A DNA stretch of 30,075 bases from CAYRQP01 sp964426545 (lineage in GTDB: Bacteria; Fermentibacterota; Fermentibacteria; Fermentibacterales; JCC-6): positions 1 to 30,075 of the forward strand of contig CAYRQP010000021.1 in assembly GCA_964426545.1 (NCBI GenBank), in the 5' to 3' direction. The notes beneath the pieces were generated by a model. It saw nothing but the letters and a program-made list of their open reading frames with translations, was not told the origin of the DNA and searched no databases. The position numbers and the translations under genes were made by a program. Positions 1-8,214 of this stretch are shown piece by piece. Within the stretch, counting starts at the first letter, position 1. Every line of letters starts with the position of its first letter.

Positions 1-27
1 AACGGGACACGAAGAAATCATGTCCCT
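1..27. repeat. GGGACA/TGTCCC hairpin, inverted copy of 29772-29798
   Basis: The sequence holds arms gggaca (4-9) and tgtccc (21-26) around an 11-base loop. Its reverse complement matches 29772-29798 at about 25 of 27 positions by eye. The same sequence near both ends of the window in opposite orientation, in non-coding DNA, suggests an interspersed REP-like repeat family. Whether it has a function (transcript end, protein binding) cannot be told from the sequence. Confidence 0.6.
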
Positions 28-43
28 GAACGGGTAAAACTAT

Positions 44-108
44 GATGTCACGGTACCACAATATCTGACACTAATTTTGCGAATCAAGATGTCACGGAAC
101 CAAATATA
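44..108. repeat. Two-copy short direct repeat
   Basis: Copies at 44-64 and 88-108 share the core gatgtcacgg followed by t/a and acca, then an AT-rich tail, at a 44-base offset. Read on the minus strand they lie just downstream of the thiD-Nudix gene. This could be a duplicated part of a longer repeat or a pair of protein-binding sites; no function is evident. Confidence 0.4.
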
Positions 109-125
109 TACAATTCTCTCGTATA

Positions 126-140
126 AGTATCCCAGATACT
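126..140 (-). terminator. Small hairpin at the 3' end of the thiD-Nudix gene
   Basis: Arms agtat (126-130) and atact (136-140) flank a 5-base loop. The hairpin touches the stop codon of the minus-strand gene (140-142). The stem is only 5 bp and there is no T-run on the minus strand, so it is at best a weak terminator. A similar AGTAT-N5-ATACT core sits inside the stronger hairpin at 28561-28585. Confidence 0.25.
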
Positions 141-1441
141 CATGTCACTTTTCGAAGTTTCTCAAGCAGTGTGTTATGGGCTTTGAAGGCGAGGTTCGGA
201 ACATCGCTGAGCGGTATCCACATGACTTCTTCCGCATCGTCTCCGGACTGCAGTGTACCTTTCCAGCGGGTTACTTTCAGCGCAACGAGAAGTATGCCGC
301 CATAAGTAGTCATGTCTGTCTGTATATCGAAGATAGAACTTTCAGTAATCGTCAATCCGGTCTCTTCATGCAATTCCCTGTTGCCGCCGTGATTGTAGGT
401 TTCACCGATTTCGAGAAACCCCCCAGGGAAACAGAGTTCTCCCTTGTGCGGTGGGAAAGCCCGTTTTGTCAGTAGGACACTATCACCGCTTTGAACCAGC
501 AGTGCAACAGCCGGGAGGGGGTTCCTGTAATGAACATATCCGCAGGCTGAGCAATGGAGATGTTCTCCGGTTTCTTTTTTCCTGCTTAACTTATTGCCGC
601 ACTTCGAACAGAAGGTAGGCGGCAGATAATAGGATGTCTCATCCTTTTTTCGCTGGTCGCTGCATATCAGCGGAAAATGGCCGGGAAGCAGACCGCTCTT
701 TCTCCTGTAACTTCCGGAGATGACCCTTCGGGTGAAATCTCCTGCAATTTCCACCGCTGTTTCGATGGAATACCCCGCCCCGATGAGTGAAGCAGCTGAG
801 GCTGCAAAAGTACATCCTGTTCCATGCACATTATCTCTGTCGATTCTGTGCCGGTCGAATTGTCTTACTCCCTGTGCGGTCACCAGAATGTCTGAAATAT
901 TCTCACCAGCGGGAAGATGTCCGCCCTTTACAAGAACAGTTTTCGTACCCATAGACAGAATGATTTCTCCGGCTTTCTTCATGTCAGATACTGTTTCGAC
1001 GGGTATTCTGGCAATTAGTCCGGCTTCTTCTATGTTGGGCGTTACGAGAGTCGAAATCGGAATCAGATATTCTCTGATTGCATTTAGAAGGTTTCCTTTT
1101 GAGAGGTCATCTCCGGAGCCGGATTTCAATACAGGGTCGATAATGAGTGGAGTATCTTTCAGTCTGTCGACAATGATATCATGGAGGGTTTCTACAGATT
1201 CTGCATTGCAAAGCATTCCCGTCTTAACTGCACTCACAGGTCCATCGTCTATCACTGCCAATAGTTGTTCAGAAAGCACTTCCTGCTCAATGCGTAACCA
1301 GGACCGTACACCTGATGCCAGTTGGGCAGTGACAGCCGAGATGACAGGGCATCCATGAATACCGAGAGCAGCAGCAGTCTTGATATCAGAAAAAAGTCCT
1401 GCGCCGCCGCTGGAGTCAGTTCCGCCTACGAACATGACCAC
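140..1441 (-). CDS. Fused phosphomethylpyrimidine kinase (ThiD-type) and zinc-ribbon Nudix hydrolase
   Basis: The N-terminal half (residues 1-255) is a ThiD-family HMP/HMP-P kinase of thiamine pyrimidine synthesis. It shows GGTDSSGGAG at 6-15, VKTGML at 72-77, IDPVLKSGSG at 101-110, TPNIEEA at 134-140, VLVKGGH at 169-175 and HGTGCT at 206-211 with catalytic Cys210. Residues 278-300 form a zinc ribbon (Cys278, 281, 297, 300). Residues 305-433 are a Nudix domain with an exact box at 341-363 (G-x5-E-x7-REL-HEETGL). All catalytic signatures look intact in both halves, so both are probably active. The Nudix substrate is unknown; NAD(H)-type and HMP-PP/thiamine-diphosphate hydrolysis are both possible. 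A GTG start at 1441 is used; ATG at 1435 is an alternative, and neither has a good ribosome site. ThiD alone is about 260-270 residues, so this is a true fusion in one frame. The gene is divergent from the tamA-like gene. Confidence 0.88.
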   Translation of the reverse strand: MVMFVGGTDSSGGAGLFSDIKTAAALGIHGCPVISAVTAQLASGVRSWLRIEQEVLSEQLLAVIDDGPVSAVKTGMLCNAESVETLHDIIVDRLKDTPLIIDPVLKSGSGDDLSKGNLLNAIREYLIPISTLVTPNIEEAGLIARIPVETVSDMKKAGEIILSMGTKTVLVKGGHLPAGENISDILVTAQGVRQFDRHRIDRDNVHGTGCTFAASAASLIGAGYSIETAVEIAGDFTRRVISGSYRRKSGLLPGHFPLICSDQRKKDETSYYLPPTFCSKCGNKLSRKKETGEHLHCSACGYVHYRNPLPAVALLVQSGDSVLLTKRAFPPHKGELCFPGGFLEIGETYNHGGNRELHEETGLTITESSIFDIQTDMTTYGGILLVALKVTRWKGTLQSGDDAEEVMWIPLSDVPNLAFKAHNTLLEKLRKVT

Positions 1442-1501
1442 ACTCTGAATATCTGCGTTGCTCCGCCTGTTGATGATAACCTCTTTCGGGGTATTGCTTC
1501 A

Positions 1502-1531
1502 TTGGTTAAGGAACATGTACTCAATTATAAT
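1502..1531 (+). promoter_or_regulatory. Possible promoter of the tamA-tamB pair
   Basis: TTGGTT (1502-1507), an 18-base spacer and a perfect TATAAT (1526-1531) precede the tamA-like gene. The -10 lies in a 12-bp perfect palindrome, caattataattg (1522-1533), so TATAAT reads on both strands and could also serve the divergent thiD-Nudix gene, though no good -35 is visible for that direction. The match to the -35 consensus is poor. Confidence 0.33.
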
Positions 1532-1563
1532 TGAAACATCTATAGACTAATATACACCCTTAA

Positions 1564-3378
1564 TTGAAAGGTATTTCAATTACCAGAGTATTTTTGCCTG
1601 CTATCGGCTTGAGCCTGCTGCTTTTTTCCGGAATTGCATCGGCAATAACAGAACCCGAAGTAGATTCTATCTATGTGAACGGTGATATTCCTGTATCTGA
1701 ATCGAAGCTTCTATCCGGAACTGGTCTTGAGGTTGGAGCATCCCTGCTTCTGATTACTCCTGAAGAAGTAGGAGAAGGGGTAAAGCACAATCTCAATGCA
1801 CTTGGCTATCTGTACCCATCCGTAGAAGTAGAATGGCCTTCGTGGGGTGAAGCAGACGGAGTAGTGAAACTGACTGTCGAGACAGGGCATCTTTATGTCA
1901 TGTCAGGACTAGTCATTGATGGTGTTAGCATATTCCCGGGTGATTCAATAGCATCACTGTATCCTGTATCTCCGGGAGAACCGATTACACCAGCGGACAC
2001 TGCATCATTCTGCAATTCAGTCATAGATGCATACTCTGAGCGGGGATATATAAGGGCAGGATGTAGGGTTTCGATTGTAAACGGTGGTGCCGATTCGACA
2101 GGTGCAGAAGACAGCCGGCTTTTAGTTACACTAAGATGTACAGTTGATGAAGGTGCTCAGTATTACCTTGGTGAGGTAACCGTGTCAGGGCTCGAGACAA
2201 TCCGACCTGTAGTTGTTACACGTGAATTACTTATCTCACCCGGTGATGCACTTAACGAAAAACTGCTGCAACAATCTATGCGGGATATCTATCAAATGGG
2301 ACTGTTCAGGGATGTCAGGTTCACATATCAGGACAATGACAGCCGGCAGAACACGAAGAACCTGATAATAGAAGTGACAGAGGCTGATTATCATACGGTG
2401 GATATCGGATGCGGTTATATGTCTCCGGAAGCTGTTTTCTTCAGTGCAAGCTGGACTGATCCCAATATCATGGACAATGAACAGAAACTTAAACTGAGTA
2501 TGTACGGGATGACTTATGTTGGAAGTGATGACGGACAGAAGTACCAGCCTGTCATTACTTATGAAGAGCCATGGTTCCTATCTACAAGATGGAAATTGCG
2601 GCTGGAACTTGACTACCTTTATTATCGGATACCTGGACTGGACCAACGGAGTTGGTCTGTTTCAACATCCTTTGCAAGAACCATTTGGAGTAATTTGCAT
2701 TTCACAACCGGGTGTAAGTACGAGTATGAAAAATTCTGGGAATCCGATGATGCTGGAGATTTGAATACTTCCGACTGGCAGGGGACCGGCAGTCTGGATG
2801 GAGCAGTTGTGCATGATACAAGAACGCCCCTTTTAAATCCCATACGCGGGCACTGGTATATGTTCAGTACAAAAGTATCGGGGGGAATTCTTGGAGGTAC
2901 TGATTTCTATCGTATTGAAGCCGAAGTAAGGAAACTGGTATTTCTCTCGGATAGATTTATTATAGCTCTCCGCAGTCGATTCGGGAGTGCTTTTACATAC
3001 GGAGAAGATACCTCCATTCCGCCTGACGACCGATTTTTTCTCGGTGGGGGAACGACCATCCGGGGGTATGCCTATAATTCAATAGGACCTTCCGATGCTG
3101 ACGGCAATCCAACGGGAGGGAATGATACCGTGCTGGGAAACCTGGAGATAAGAGCGGGAATCTGGAGAGACCTCTGGATTGTGCTGTTCTGCGATGCGGG
3201 TGGATTATGGGATACATTCTCCGAAATAGATGTCGATGCCTTTGCTGTGGGAACCGGAGTAGGACTGCGGTACGATACACCATTCGGAGCAGTCAGACTC
3301 GATTACGGTTTTGCACCGTCACGCAGTAATTCGATTGAGACAGGCAGGTTCTATATAGGTCTGGGGCAGGCATTCTGA
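1564..3378 (+). CDS. tamA: Omp85-family outer-membrane assembly protein, TamA-like
   Basis: The product is an outer-membrane barrel with periplasmic POTRA domains, of the BamA/TamA superfamily. A signal peptide covers residues 1-27, ending at the ASA/IT junction. POTRA-like repeats fill about 30-275, and a surface-antigen barrel fills about 280-604. The barrel has the conserved Omp85 stretch GGGTTIRGY near residue 493 and ends in Phe, the usual BAM recognition residue. At 604 residues it is close to TamA (about 580) and shorter than BamA (about 800 with five POTRAs). It overlaps a TamB-like gene by one base, which favours TamA over BamA. The start is TTG at 1564, directly after an in-frame TAA; it is needed for a full signal peptide but has no clear ribosome site. 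The gene symbol rests on family and context. Confidence 0.85.
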   Translation: MKGISITRVFLPAIGLSLLLFSGIASAITEPEVDSIYVNGDIPVSESKLLSGTGLEVGASLLLITPEEVGEGVKHNLNALGYLYPSVEVEWPSWGEADGVVKLTVETGHLYVMSGLVIDGVSIFPGDSIASLYPVSPGEPITPADTASFCNSVIDAYSERGYIRAGCRVSIVNGGADSTGAEDSRLLVTLRCTVDEGAQYYLGEVTVSGLETIRPVVVTRELLISPGDALNEKLLQQSMRDIYQMGLFRDVRFTYQDNDSRQNTKNLIIEVTEADYHTVDIGCGYMSPEAVFFSASWTDPNIMDNEQKLKLSMYGMTYVGSDDGQKYQPVITYEEPWFLSTRWKLRLELDYLYYRIPGLDQRSWSVSTSFARTIWSNLHFTTGCKYEYEKFWESDDAGDLNTSDWQGTGSLDGAVVHDTRTPLLNPIRGHWYMFSTKVSGGILGGTDFYRIEAEVRKLVFLSDRFIIALRSRFGSAFTYGEDTSIPPDDRFFLGGGTTIRGYAYNSIGPSDADGNPTGGNDTVLGNLEIRAGIWRDLWIVLFCDAGGLWDTFSEIDVDAFAVGTGVGLRYDTPFGAVRLDYGFAPSRSNSIETGRFYIGLGQAF

Positions 3379-6300
3379 TGCGCCTTCCACGGAAAACTCT
3401 CAGCTTTCTTCTCTTTTCATTTCTCGGGTTAGTAGGAATTATAGTGACACTTTACCTGATGCTTGCATTCGGCTGGCTTGGCAGTTTCCCTGACAGTTTG
3501 GCAACAAAACTTTCTTCGATTGGAATTACTACTGTCAGATTTTATGGTATTCATAGCAATCTATTCTGGAGTACCCGAGCGGATTCTGTCATCGTCACTG
3601 ATACTGATGGTCTTCATATCACGATTGCTCAGCCTGATATTCAGGGTAATGTGCTGGATTTTCTGTTCAACAGACATCTGAATCGACTGTCAGTCGAAAA
3701 ACTACTTATCGATGTATCCACGCCGTCCAGAGAGAATGAACTGCCCCCCAGCCTTACTGAAATCCTTGAGAATATAGATTTGGGAATAGTCACAGGTGCA
3801 GACAGCCTTATCCTTATCTACGGTGCGGTGTCCGACACATCTGGAATTCTGGTCGATTCCATGTACCTCCGAACTTCGTTAACGAGGGAGGATGGGGTTA
3901 TGCTTGAAATATCTGCCATAGGTGTTTTTATCCCGGGATTCGGGGGAATCAACGGGTACGGTTCACTCGGAATGGAGAACAATGTTGTGTCATCGAGCGG
4001 CATTCACGCTATTGCGGTTCCGGGGTCACTGTTTGTCACCGGATCCCTTGCTGGAGAAGGAGCAGTCCCGGATATCGACTTCTCCGGAGCAATCTCAACG
4101 GAATTCCTGAATCTACCTGTCTCCATAAGTACTGATATCGATGGAAGAATATTCGGAACGCTATCGAAACCGGAAACTTCATTGTCGTTTTCGGACGCTT
4201 CTGCTGATGTCTTCGATTGTGCAGCGACTGTTTCTGCCGATTCTATTTATGCAGGACTGGATTCGGTTGCGATCACCAATTTTCAGATTTTGAATGAAGA
4301 ATTAAGTCTGTTATGCAGCGGAACTTACAGGTTTAGCTCAATGGAATGGGGTGTTTCGCTCGATATAGCTGCATCTGATTTGGATGTTAGCAGGTATTAT
4401 TCCGATATCCCGGAGACTGCTATCACGGGCAGCATCTCACTGAATGCGGAAGGCAGTGAACTTCTCGTTCCACGCGGCAGTGCAGATCTCAACCTGAGTA
4501 ATTCCGAAATATCAGGGATAGCATTCGAATCATTCCAGGCAGATGTTCTGCTCGATTCAGGGCAGGTTGAATATAAAGGAAACATAGCTGCTTTTGATGG
4601 TAGTTGTAGTTTTTCGGCAATTTCTGAAATTTCATCGGATATGGCGCTGTCAGACCCTTCTGCTGAAGTTTCAGTCCGACTGTATTCCCCGCAACTTATC
4701 GAACTGCTTGGAGTCTCGGGGATTCCTGATTTTTCAAGCGTGTATATTCGCGTGAGCGCAGAGGGAATGCCGCCTGATATGTCGATAGACGGGTCGGTAG
4801 AGATTGATGAGATAGACTTTGGCGGAACTTCGATTGACAGTGCGGAACTATCCGGATACTGTAACCTGTCCGATTCGGGCATTAGAGCTGACTGCAGTCT
4901 TTCTTTAGACAGCCTGCGCGTATCATCTGCAGCCTACAGTATTTCAGCAGATGCGAGTTTAAGGGACAGCCGGATAACGGTCGAGAACATGGCTGCAGTA
5001 AACACTGTCGACAGAATGACTATTGGAACCTTCTCGATGACTCTCGGTCCGGTCTCGCAATTCTACACGAATGACATATCTGCCACCCATTCCAAGTTAA
5101 GAATCATTACACAGGGTAGTGCTTCGGGCTATCTGAGCGGTTCACGCCTGAGGATAGATACCCTTTGGATCCACCCTCCCGTCGGATATCTCGGGTTGTC
5201 CGGTACAATTGGTCCCGGCTCTGACATCGATATTGATGCAACTCTTCATCAGTTTGATTTTGCAGCCCTTGCAACATTGCTCGCACTTCCCGTAAATCTC
5301 TCCGGGGTGGGTAATTTCGACCTGTCGATACAGGATAGCGGCAGCGGGATAAACGGATACATCAAGGGAACTGTTGATAATCCGGAGTATGGGCGTTTCA
5401 CAATGGATAGTCTTTCAATGGATGTTACGGCAGGTCAGGACAGTATTCTAGTCAATAGTCTCTATTGCTGGCGAGACAGCATTCGCTCAGAATTCAGGGG
5501 CAGTACAAGCGGCTACAGTACAGATGGTCAGTTTGCCTTCGATGAGAATAACATAGACTACTTCTATATCGATGTTGCAAACATAGGTGACTGGTTATTC
5601 TATGTTCTTCCGGTTCCATTCAGAACTCTCAACTCGAATGTGACCGCAAAAGCAGAATATGTAAAGACCGGAGGTACCTTCGAATCCGGGCTGACAATAG
5701 ACGCATCAGCGGAGATAGAGACTGTATTCATAACCGCTCTCAGCGTCAGTTTCCCGGATGTGACCCTTTCTCTCAATTATCCGGACACTACGGAATCAGG
5801 ATATAACACTAAATTCACAATGAATGCCGGAAATGATGATTCAGGTGAGTTCTCTTTATCCACATCGTTGAATGTCACGGATTTCCTACCGTTCAGTCTT
5901 GGTAAATACTCATTCAGTGCAGAGATGAATTCATTCGAAATACCGATTATGGGTATGGGAATTCTTGTTGCGTCGGGGAGTCTGTCATCAAGTGGAGATG
6001 CTTTTGAAGAACGCCCGTTATTGAGCGGTGACATAGCAATTGACAGGAGTATTCTTGGTATTCCTGAAATTTCCGAGGGTTCTTCAGACGGCGGTTCTTC
6101 AGAACTTCCATTCGATCTCTCTGTGGATGTAAGCTGTCCCGGAGATGTCTGGGTCAGAAGCAGTTATGCCAACATAGAAGTTGCTGTGGATTTAAATGTT
6201 CTCACGCTGGAACATAAACCTACGGCTAACGGCACCATTTCCTGTGTAAGGGGTAAGATTACGCTCTATCAGCGGGAACTCGATATTACTGAAGGAACAG

Positions 6301-6866
6301 TTACATTTGTACAGGGAGACCCCCTTCAGATTGTTCTGAACATCAGGGCTGAGAGCAGGATAAGAAATATTATGAGTCAGGAAGAATACACAGTTGTCGT
6401 TCAGGTTACGGGAGATGCTGCGAATCCGGTCATTGTATTCAGCGGAAGCGGACCTGACGGTGCACTGACGACAGAAGATGCAATGACACTTTTAAGTCTT
6501 GGGCTGACATACAGCGAACTCCAACAGATTAATTCCACAGCATTTAGGACAGGCGTGGAGGGAGCGGCGCAGTCGATTCTCGGCAGTTATCTTGCCCGGA
6601 ATCTGCGAGGTATGCTGGGGCTTGACACTTTCGTAATAACTCCCGAACTGCTCTCCGATTCGACAAGCCTGGTTGTCGATGCAGGGAAATATGTTCTCCC
6701 GAATCTGTTCCTGTCATATAAGATAGATGTATTCTCGTCTGAACCCGGCACAGCAAGCGCTCAATATATGATTATGAGGAATCTGTTTGTTGAGGGCAGT
6801 ACGAGAACGACCATCCATGGAGAATTCGAACCGACCATAGAACTGCATTACATCCTCCGTTACTAA
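3378..6866 (+). CDS. tamB: TamB-like translocation/assembly protein (DUF490, AsmA-like superfamily)
   Basis: This is a long periplasm-spanning beta-rich protein that is anchored in the inner membrane by one N-terminal segment (about residues 8-32) and partners an Omp85 protein. The C-terminal 200 residues carry the conserved TamB domain: the stretches GKITLYQRELDITEG, VTFVQGDPLQIVLNI and TTEDAMTLLSLGLTYSE are typical. The middle consists of repetitive Ser/Asp/Ile-rich beta strands, as in lipid-transfer grooves of the AsmA superfamily. At 1162 residues it is near E. coli TamB (1259). Its ATG overlaps the TGA of the tamA-like gene (TGATG), so translation is probably coupled. In the family the role is outer-membrane protein assembly and/or phospholipid transport; which applies here is not visible. 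Confidence 0.88.
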   Translation: MRLPRKTLSFLLFSFLGLVGIIVTLYLMLAFGWLGSFPDSLATKLSSIGITTVRFYGIHSNLFWSTRADSVIVTDTDGLHITIAQPDIQGNVLDFLFNRHLNRLSVEKLLIDVSTPSRENELPPSLTEILENIDLGIVTGADSLILIYGAVSDTSGILVDSMYLRTSLTREDGVMLEISAIGVFIPGFGGINGYGSLGMENNVVSSSGIHAIAVPGSLFVTGSLAGEGAVPDIDFSGAISTEFLNLPVSISTDIDGRIFGTLSKPETSLSFSDASADVFDCAATVSADSIYAGLDSVAITNFQILNEELSLLCSGTYRFSSMEWGVSLDIAASDLDVSRYYSDIPETAITGSISLNAEGSELLVPRGSADLNLSNSEISGIAFESFQADVLLDSGQVEYKGNIAAFDGSCSFSAISEISSDMALSDPSAEVSVRLYSPQLIELLGVSGIPDFSSVYIRVSAEGMPPDMSIDGSVEIDEIDFGGTSIDSAELSGYCNLSDSGIRADCSLSLDSLRVSSAAYSISADASLRDSRITVENMAAVNTVDRMTIGTFSMTLGPVSQFYTNDISATHSKLRIITQGSASGYLSGSRLRIDTLWIHPPVGYLGLSGTIGPGSDIDIDATLHQFDFAALATLLALPVNLSGVGNFDLSIQDSGSGINGYIKGTVDNPEYGRFTMDSLSMDVTAGQDSILVNSLYCWRDSIRSEFRGSTSGYSTDGQFAFDENNIDYFYIDVANIGDWLFYVLPVPFRTLNSNVTAKAEYVKTGGTFESGLTIDASAEIETVFITALSVSFPDVTLSLNYPDTTESGYNTKFTMNAGNDDSGEFSLSTSLNVTDFLPFSLGKYSFSAEMNSFEIPIMGMGILVASGSLSSSGDAFEERPLLSGDIAIDRSILGIPEISEGSSDGGSSELPFDLSVDVSCPGDVWVRSSYANIEVAVDLNVLTLEHKPTANGTISCVRGKITLYQRELDITEGTVTFVQGDPLQIVLNIRAESRIRNIMSQEEYTVVVQVTGDAANPVIVFSGSGPDGALTTEDAMTLLSLGLTYSELQQINSTAFRTGVEGAAQSILGSYLARNLRGMLGLDTFVITPELLSDSTSLVVDAGKYVLPNLFLSYKIDVFSSEPGTASAQYMIMRNLFVEGSTRTTIHGEFEPTIELHYILRY

Positions 6867-7044
6867 CCCGCATATTTCATCGGCTTTCTACTACAACACC
6901 ACATATGCAGGCAGCTACTTCGTTATACTCATATATCCGTCCTCGACGTACTGTTATCAAGTACGCCTCGGAGTATATGTTCGCAAGCCTCGTATCCACC
7001 TACATCTGAGTCGTCTCGCTACGAAATCTGGTGAAATATGCGGG
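6867..7044. repeat. Structured intergenic element with 13-bp terminal inverted repeats
   Basis: Perfect 13-bp ends cccgcatatttca (6867-6879) and tgaaatatgcggg (7032-7044) bracket 152 bases with further nested pairings: atactc (6925-6930) with gagtat (6971-6976), and cgtact (6947-6952) with agtacg (6960-6965) around a 7-base loop. It begins immediately after the TAA of the tamB-like gene. No open frame is convincing inside it. It could be a non-autonomous mobile repeat (MITE- or REPIN-like), a folded transcript end, or a small RNA. Confidence 0.6.
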
Positions 7045-7075
7045 CTGACCCCGCCCGACATTAAAGCGTTTTCTG

Positions 7076-7465
7076 TCAGTACAGCTTTTTCTCCGGTATT
7101 ATGCCGCGTATTCCGCCGCGGGGGTCCTCTACATCCCGTTCGAATCTCGGAATAAGATGAACATGAAGATGTGGAATTGTCTGTCCTGCTGCAAATCCGT
7201 CATTGATGCCTATGTTGTAACCATCGGCGGCAAGGGTATCTTCAAGCTGTTCTTTTCGGAATATGAGAGCTCTGGCTATAGATAAAAGTTCCTCCTCTGA
7301 AGCATCGAAAACACTCTGGAAATGCCTGAACGGAATTACAAGAGAGTGCGAAGGGGACACAGGATAAAGGTCTCTAATCATATAGACATTTTCGTCCTGC
7401 CAGATAATTCTTCCGGGGTCCGGTTCACAGAAGGGACAGGAATCTTTCGTCGTTTCTATTGACAT
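7076..7465 (-). CDS. HIT-family nucleotide hydrolase
   Basis: This 129-residue protein of the histidine-triad superfamily has the catalytic triad motif HLHVHLIP at residues 99-106 and a CPFC pair at 10-13, typical of the zinc-binding HIT branch. Family members hydrolyse or transfer nucleotide phosphoramidates, dinucleoside polyphosphates or related nucleotides; the exact substrate is not predictable. The ATG at 7463-7465 was chosen because AGGAG lies 7 bases upstream, while an upstream in-frame ATG at 7495 lies inside the intergenic palindrome and has no ribosome site. It is divergent from the mpg gene. Confidence 0.87.
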   Translation of the reverse strand: MSIETTKDSCPFCEPDPGRIIWQDENVYMIRDLYPVSPSHSLVIPFRHFQSVFDASEEELLSIARALIFRKEQLEDTLAADGYNIGINDGFAAGQTIPHLHVHLIPRFERDVEDPRGGIRGIIPEKKLY

Positions 7466-7483
7466 ATATTCTCCTTTTAAAAG

Positions 7484-7534
7484 TCGGTGACACACGGGAA
7501 GTGGTGACAGTCACTTCTTCTAGGGTGTCACCGA
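7484..7534. promoter_or_regulatory. Long interrupted palindrome between divergent HIT and mpg genes
   Basis: Outer arms tcggtgacac (7484-7493) and gtgtcaccga (7525-7534) pair perfectly. Inside them gaagtg (7498-7503) pairs with cacttc (7512-7517), and gtgac-a-gtcac lies at the centre (7504-7514). The structure sits between two divergent genes, so it may be a shared operator or a cruciform-forming repeat. The GTGACA theme recurs in its several half sites. Confidence 0.6.
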
Positions 7535-7556
7535 TATTTCTGCATTATATTTGCTT

Positions 7557-8129
7557 ATGATTATACTAAACAAAGACTTTTATCTGCAAGGTGCAGTAGC
7601 CCTTGCAAAGGACCTCATCGGGTGTATCTTGTTGCATGATGATGGAGTCACCCGTCGGTCGGGAATCATCGTGGAGACTGAAGCATACACGGAAGATGAC
7701 CCGGCATCCCATGCCTTTAAGGGAATAACCCGCAGAAACCGGCAGATGTTTGAAGAAGGCGGCACATCCTATGTGTATCTCATCTATGGATTGTATTACT
7801 GCTTCAATGTTGCAGCCGGGCCGAAGGGGAGGGGAGAAGCTGTTCTGATAAGGGCTTTAAAACCGCTCGAAGGAATCCCTGTGATGCAGAGAGTAAGAAA
7901 TACACGAGATGTGCAAAATCTCTGCAGTGGTCCCGGAAAACTCTGTCTGGCATTTGAAATATCAATGGAACAGAACGGTATGTCGCTAATTGACTCCAGT
8001 CTGCAGATTGCCGGCCCCGCTGAAAATGAGAAATATGAAATAGAAACAAGTTACAGAATCGGACTGTCGAAAGCAACTGAGAAAAAGTGGCGTTTTTATG
8101 TCAAAGATTCGCAATGGGTCTCCCGTTGA
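7557..8129 (+). CDS. mpg: 3-methyladenine DNA glycosylase, Mpg/AAG family
   Basis: This monofunctional base-excision glycosylase removes alkylated purines such as 3-methyladenine. The active-site stretch VETEAY is at residues 39-44; by comparison with human AAG (Glu125, Tyr127), the catalytic residues are Glu42 and Tyr44. Other family landmarks are SHAFKGITRRN (about 51-61), YLIYGLYYCFNV (about 74-85), GEAVLIRALKP and GPGKLC. At 190 residues it has normal bacterial length. The ATG at 7557 is preferred over a TTG two codons earlier; no clear ribosome site is seen for either. It stands alone, divergent from the HIT gene, with a palindrome in the shared control region. Confidence 0.92.
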   Translation: MIILNKDFYLQGAVALAKDLIGCILLHDDGVTRRSGIIVETEAYTEDDPASHAFKGITRRNRQMFEEGGTSYVYLIYGLYYCFNVAAGPKGRGEAVLIRALKPLEGIPVMQRVRNTRDVQNLCSGPGKLCLAFEISMEQNGMSLIDSSLQIAGPAENEKYEIETSYRIGLSKATEKKWRFYVKDSQWVSR

Positions 8130-8214
8130 CGATTGACACATTACTTATCAATATAGGATTGATGTCATACATAGAGGTAGAGAGTTTTGATCTACTTGAG
8201 ATTATTGTAATCAG

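Larger units (their letters stand above)
1..139. other. Non-coding region downstream of the thiD-Nudix gene
   Basis: No convincing gene is seen here; the reading frame that runs rightward from this stretch is a shadow of the minus-strand thiD-Nudix gene. It holds a GGGACA hairpin (1-27), two copies of a short direct repeat (44-64 and 88-108) and a small AGTAT/ATACT hairpin next to the stop codon at 140. Because the upstream neighbour is cut off by the window edge, its role cannot be judged. Confidence 0.5.

Noticed and set aside
720..1358. 212-codon open frame on the + strand
   Set aside because: It is antisense to the ThiD domain, has no ribosome site and its Ser/Pro/Thr-rich product resembles nothing; the minus-strand product has complete family motifs.
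1564..3378. Assignment as BamA
   Set aside because: The periplasmic part has room for only about three POTRA domains, and the gene overlaps a tamB-like gene, which is the TamA context.
4397..4882. 161-codon open frame on the - strand inside tamB
   Set aside because: It is a Ser/Ile-rich shadow of the coding strand without start signals.
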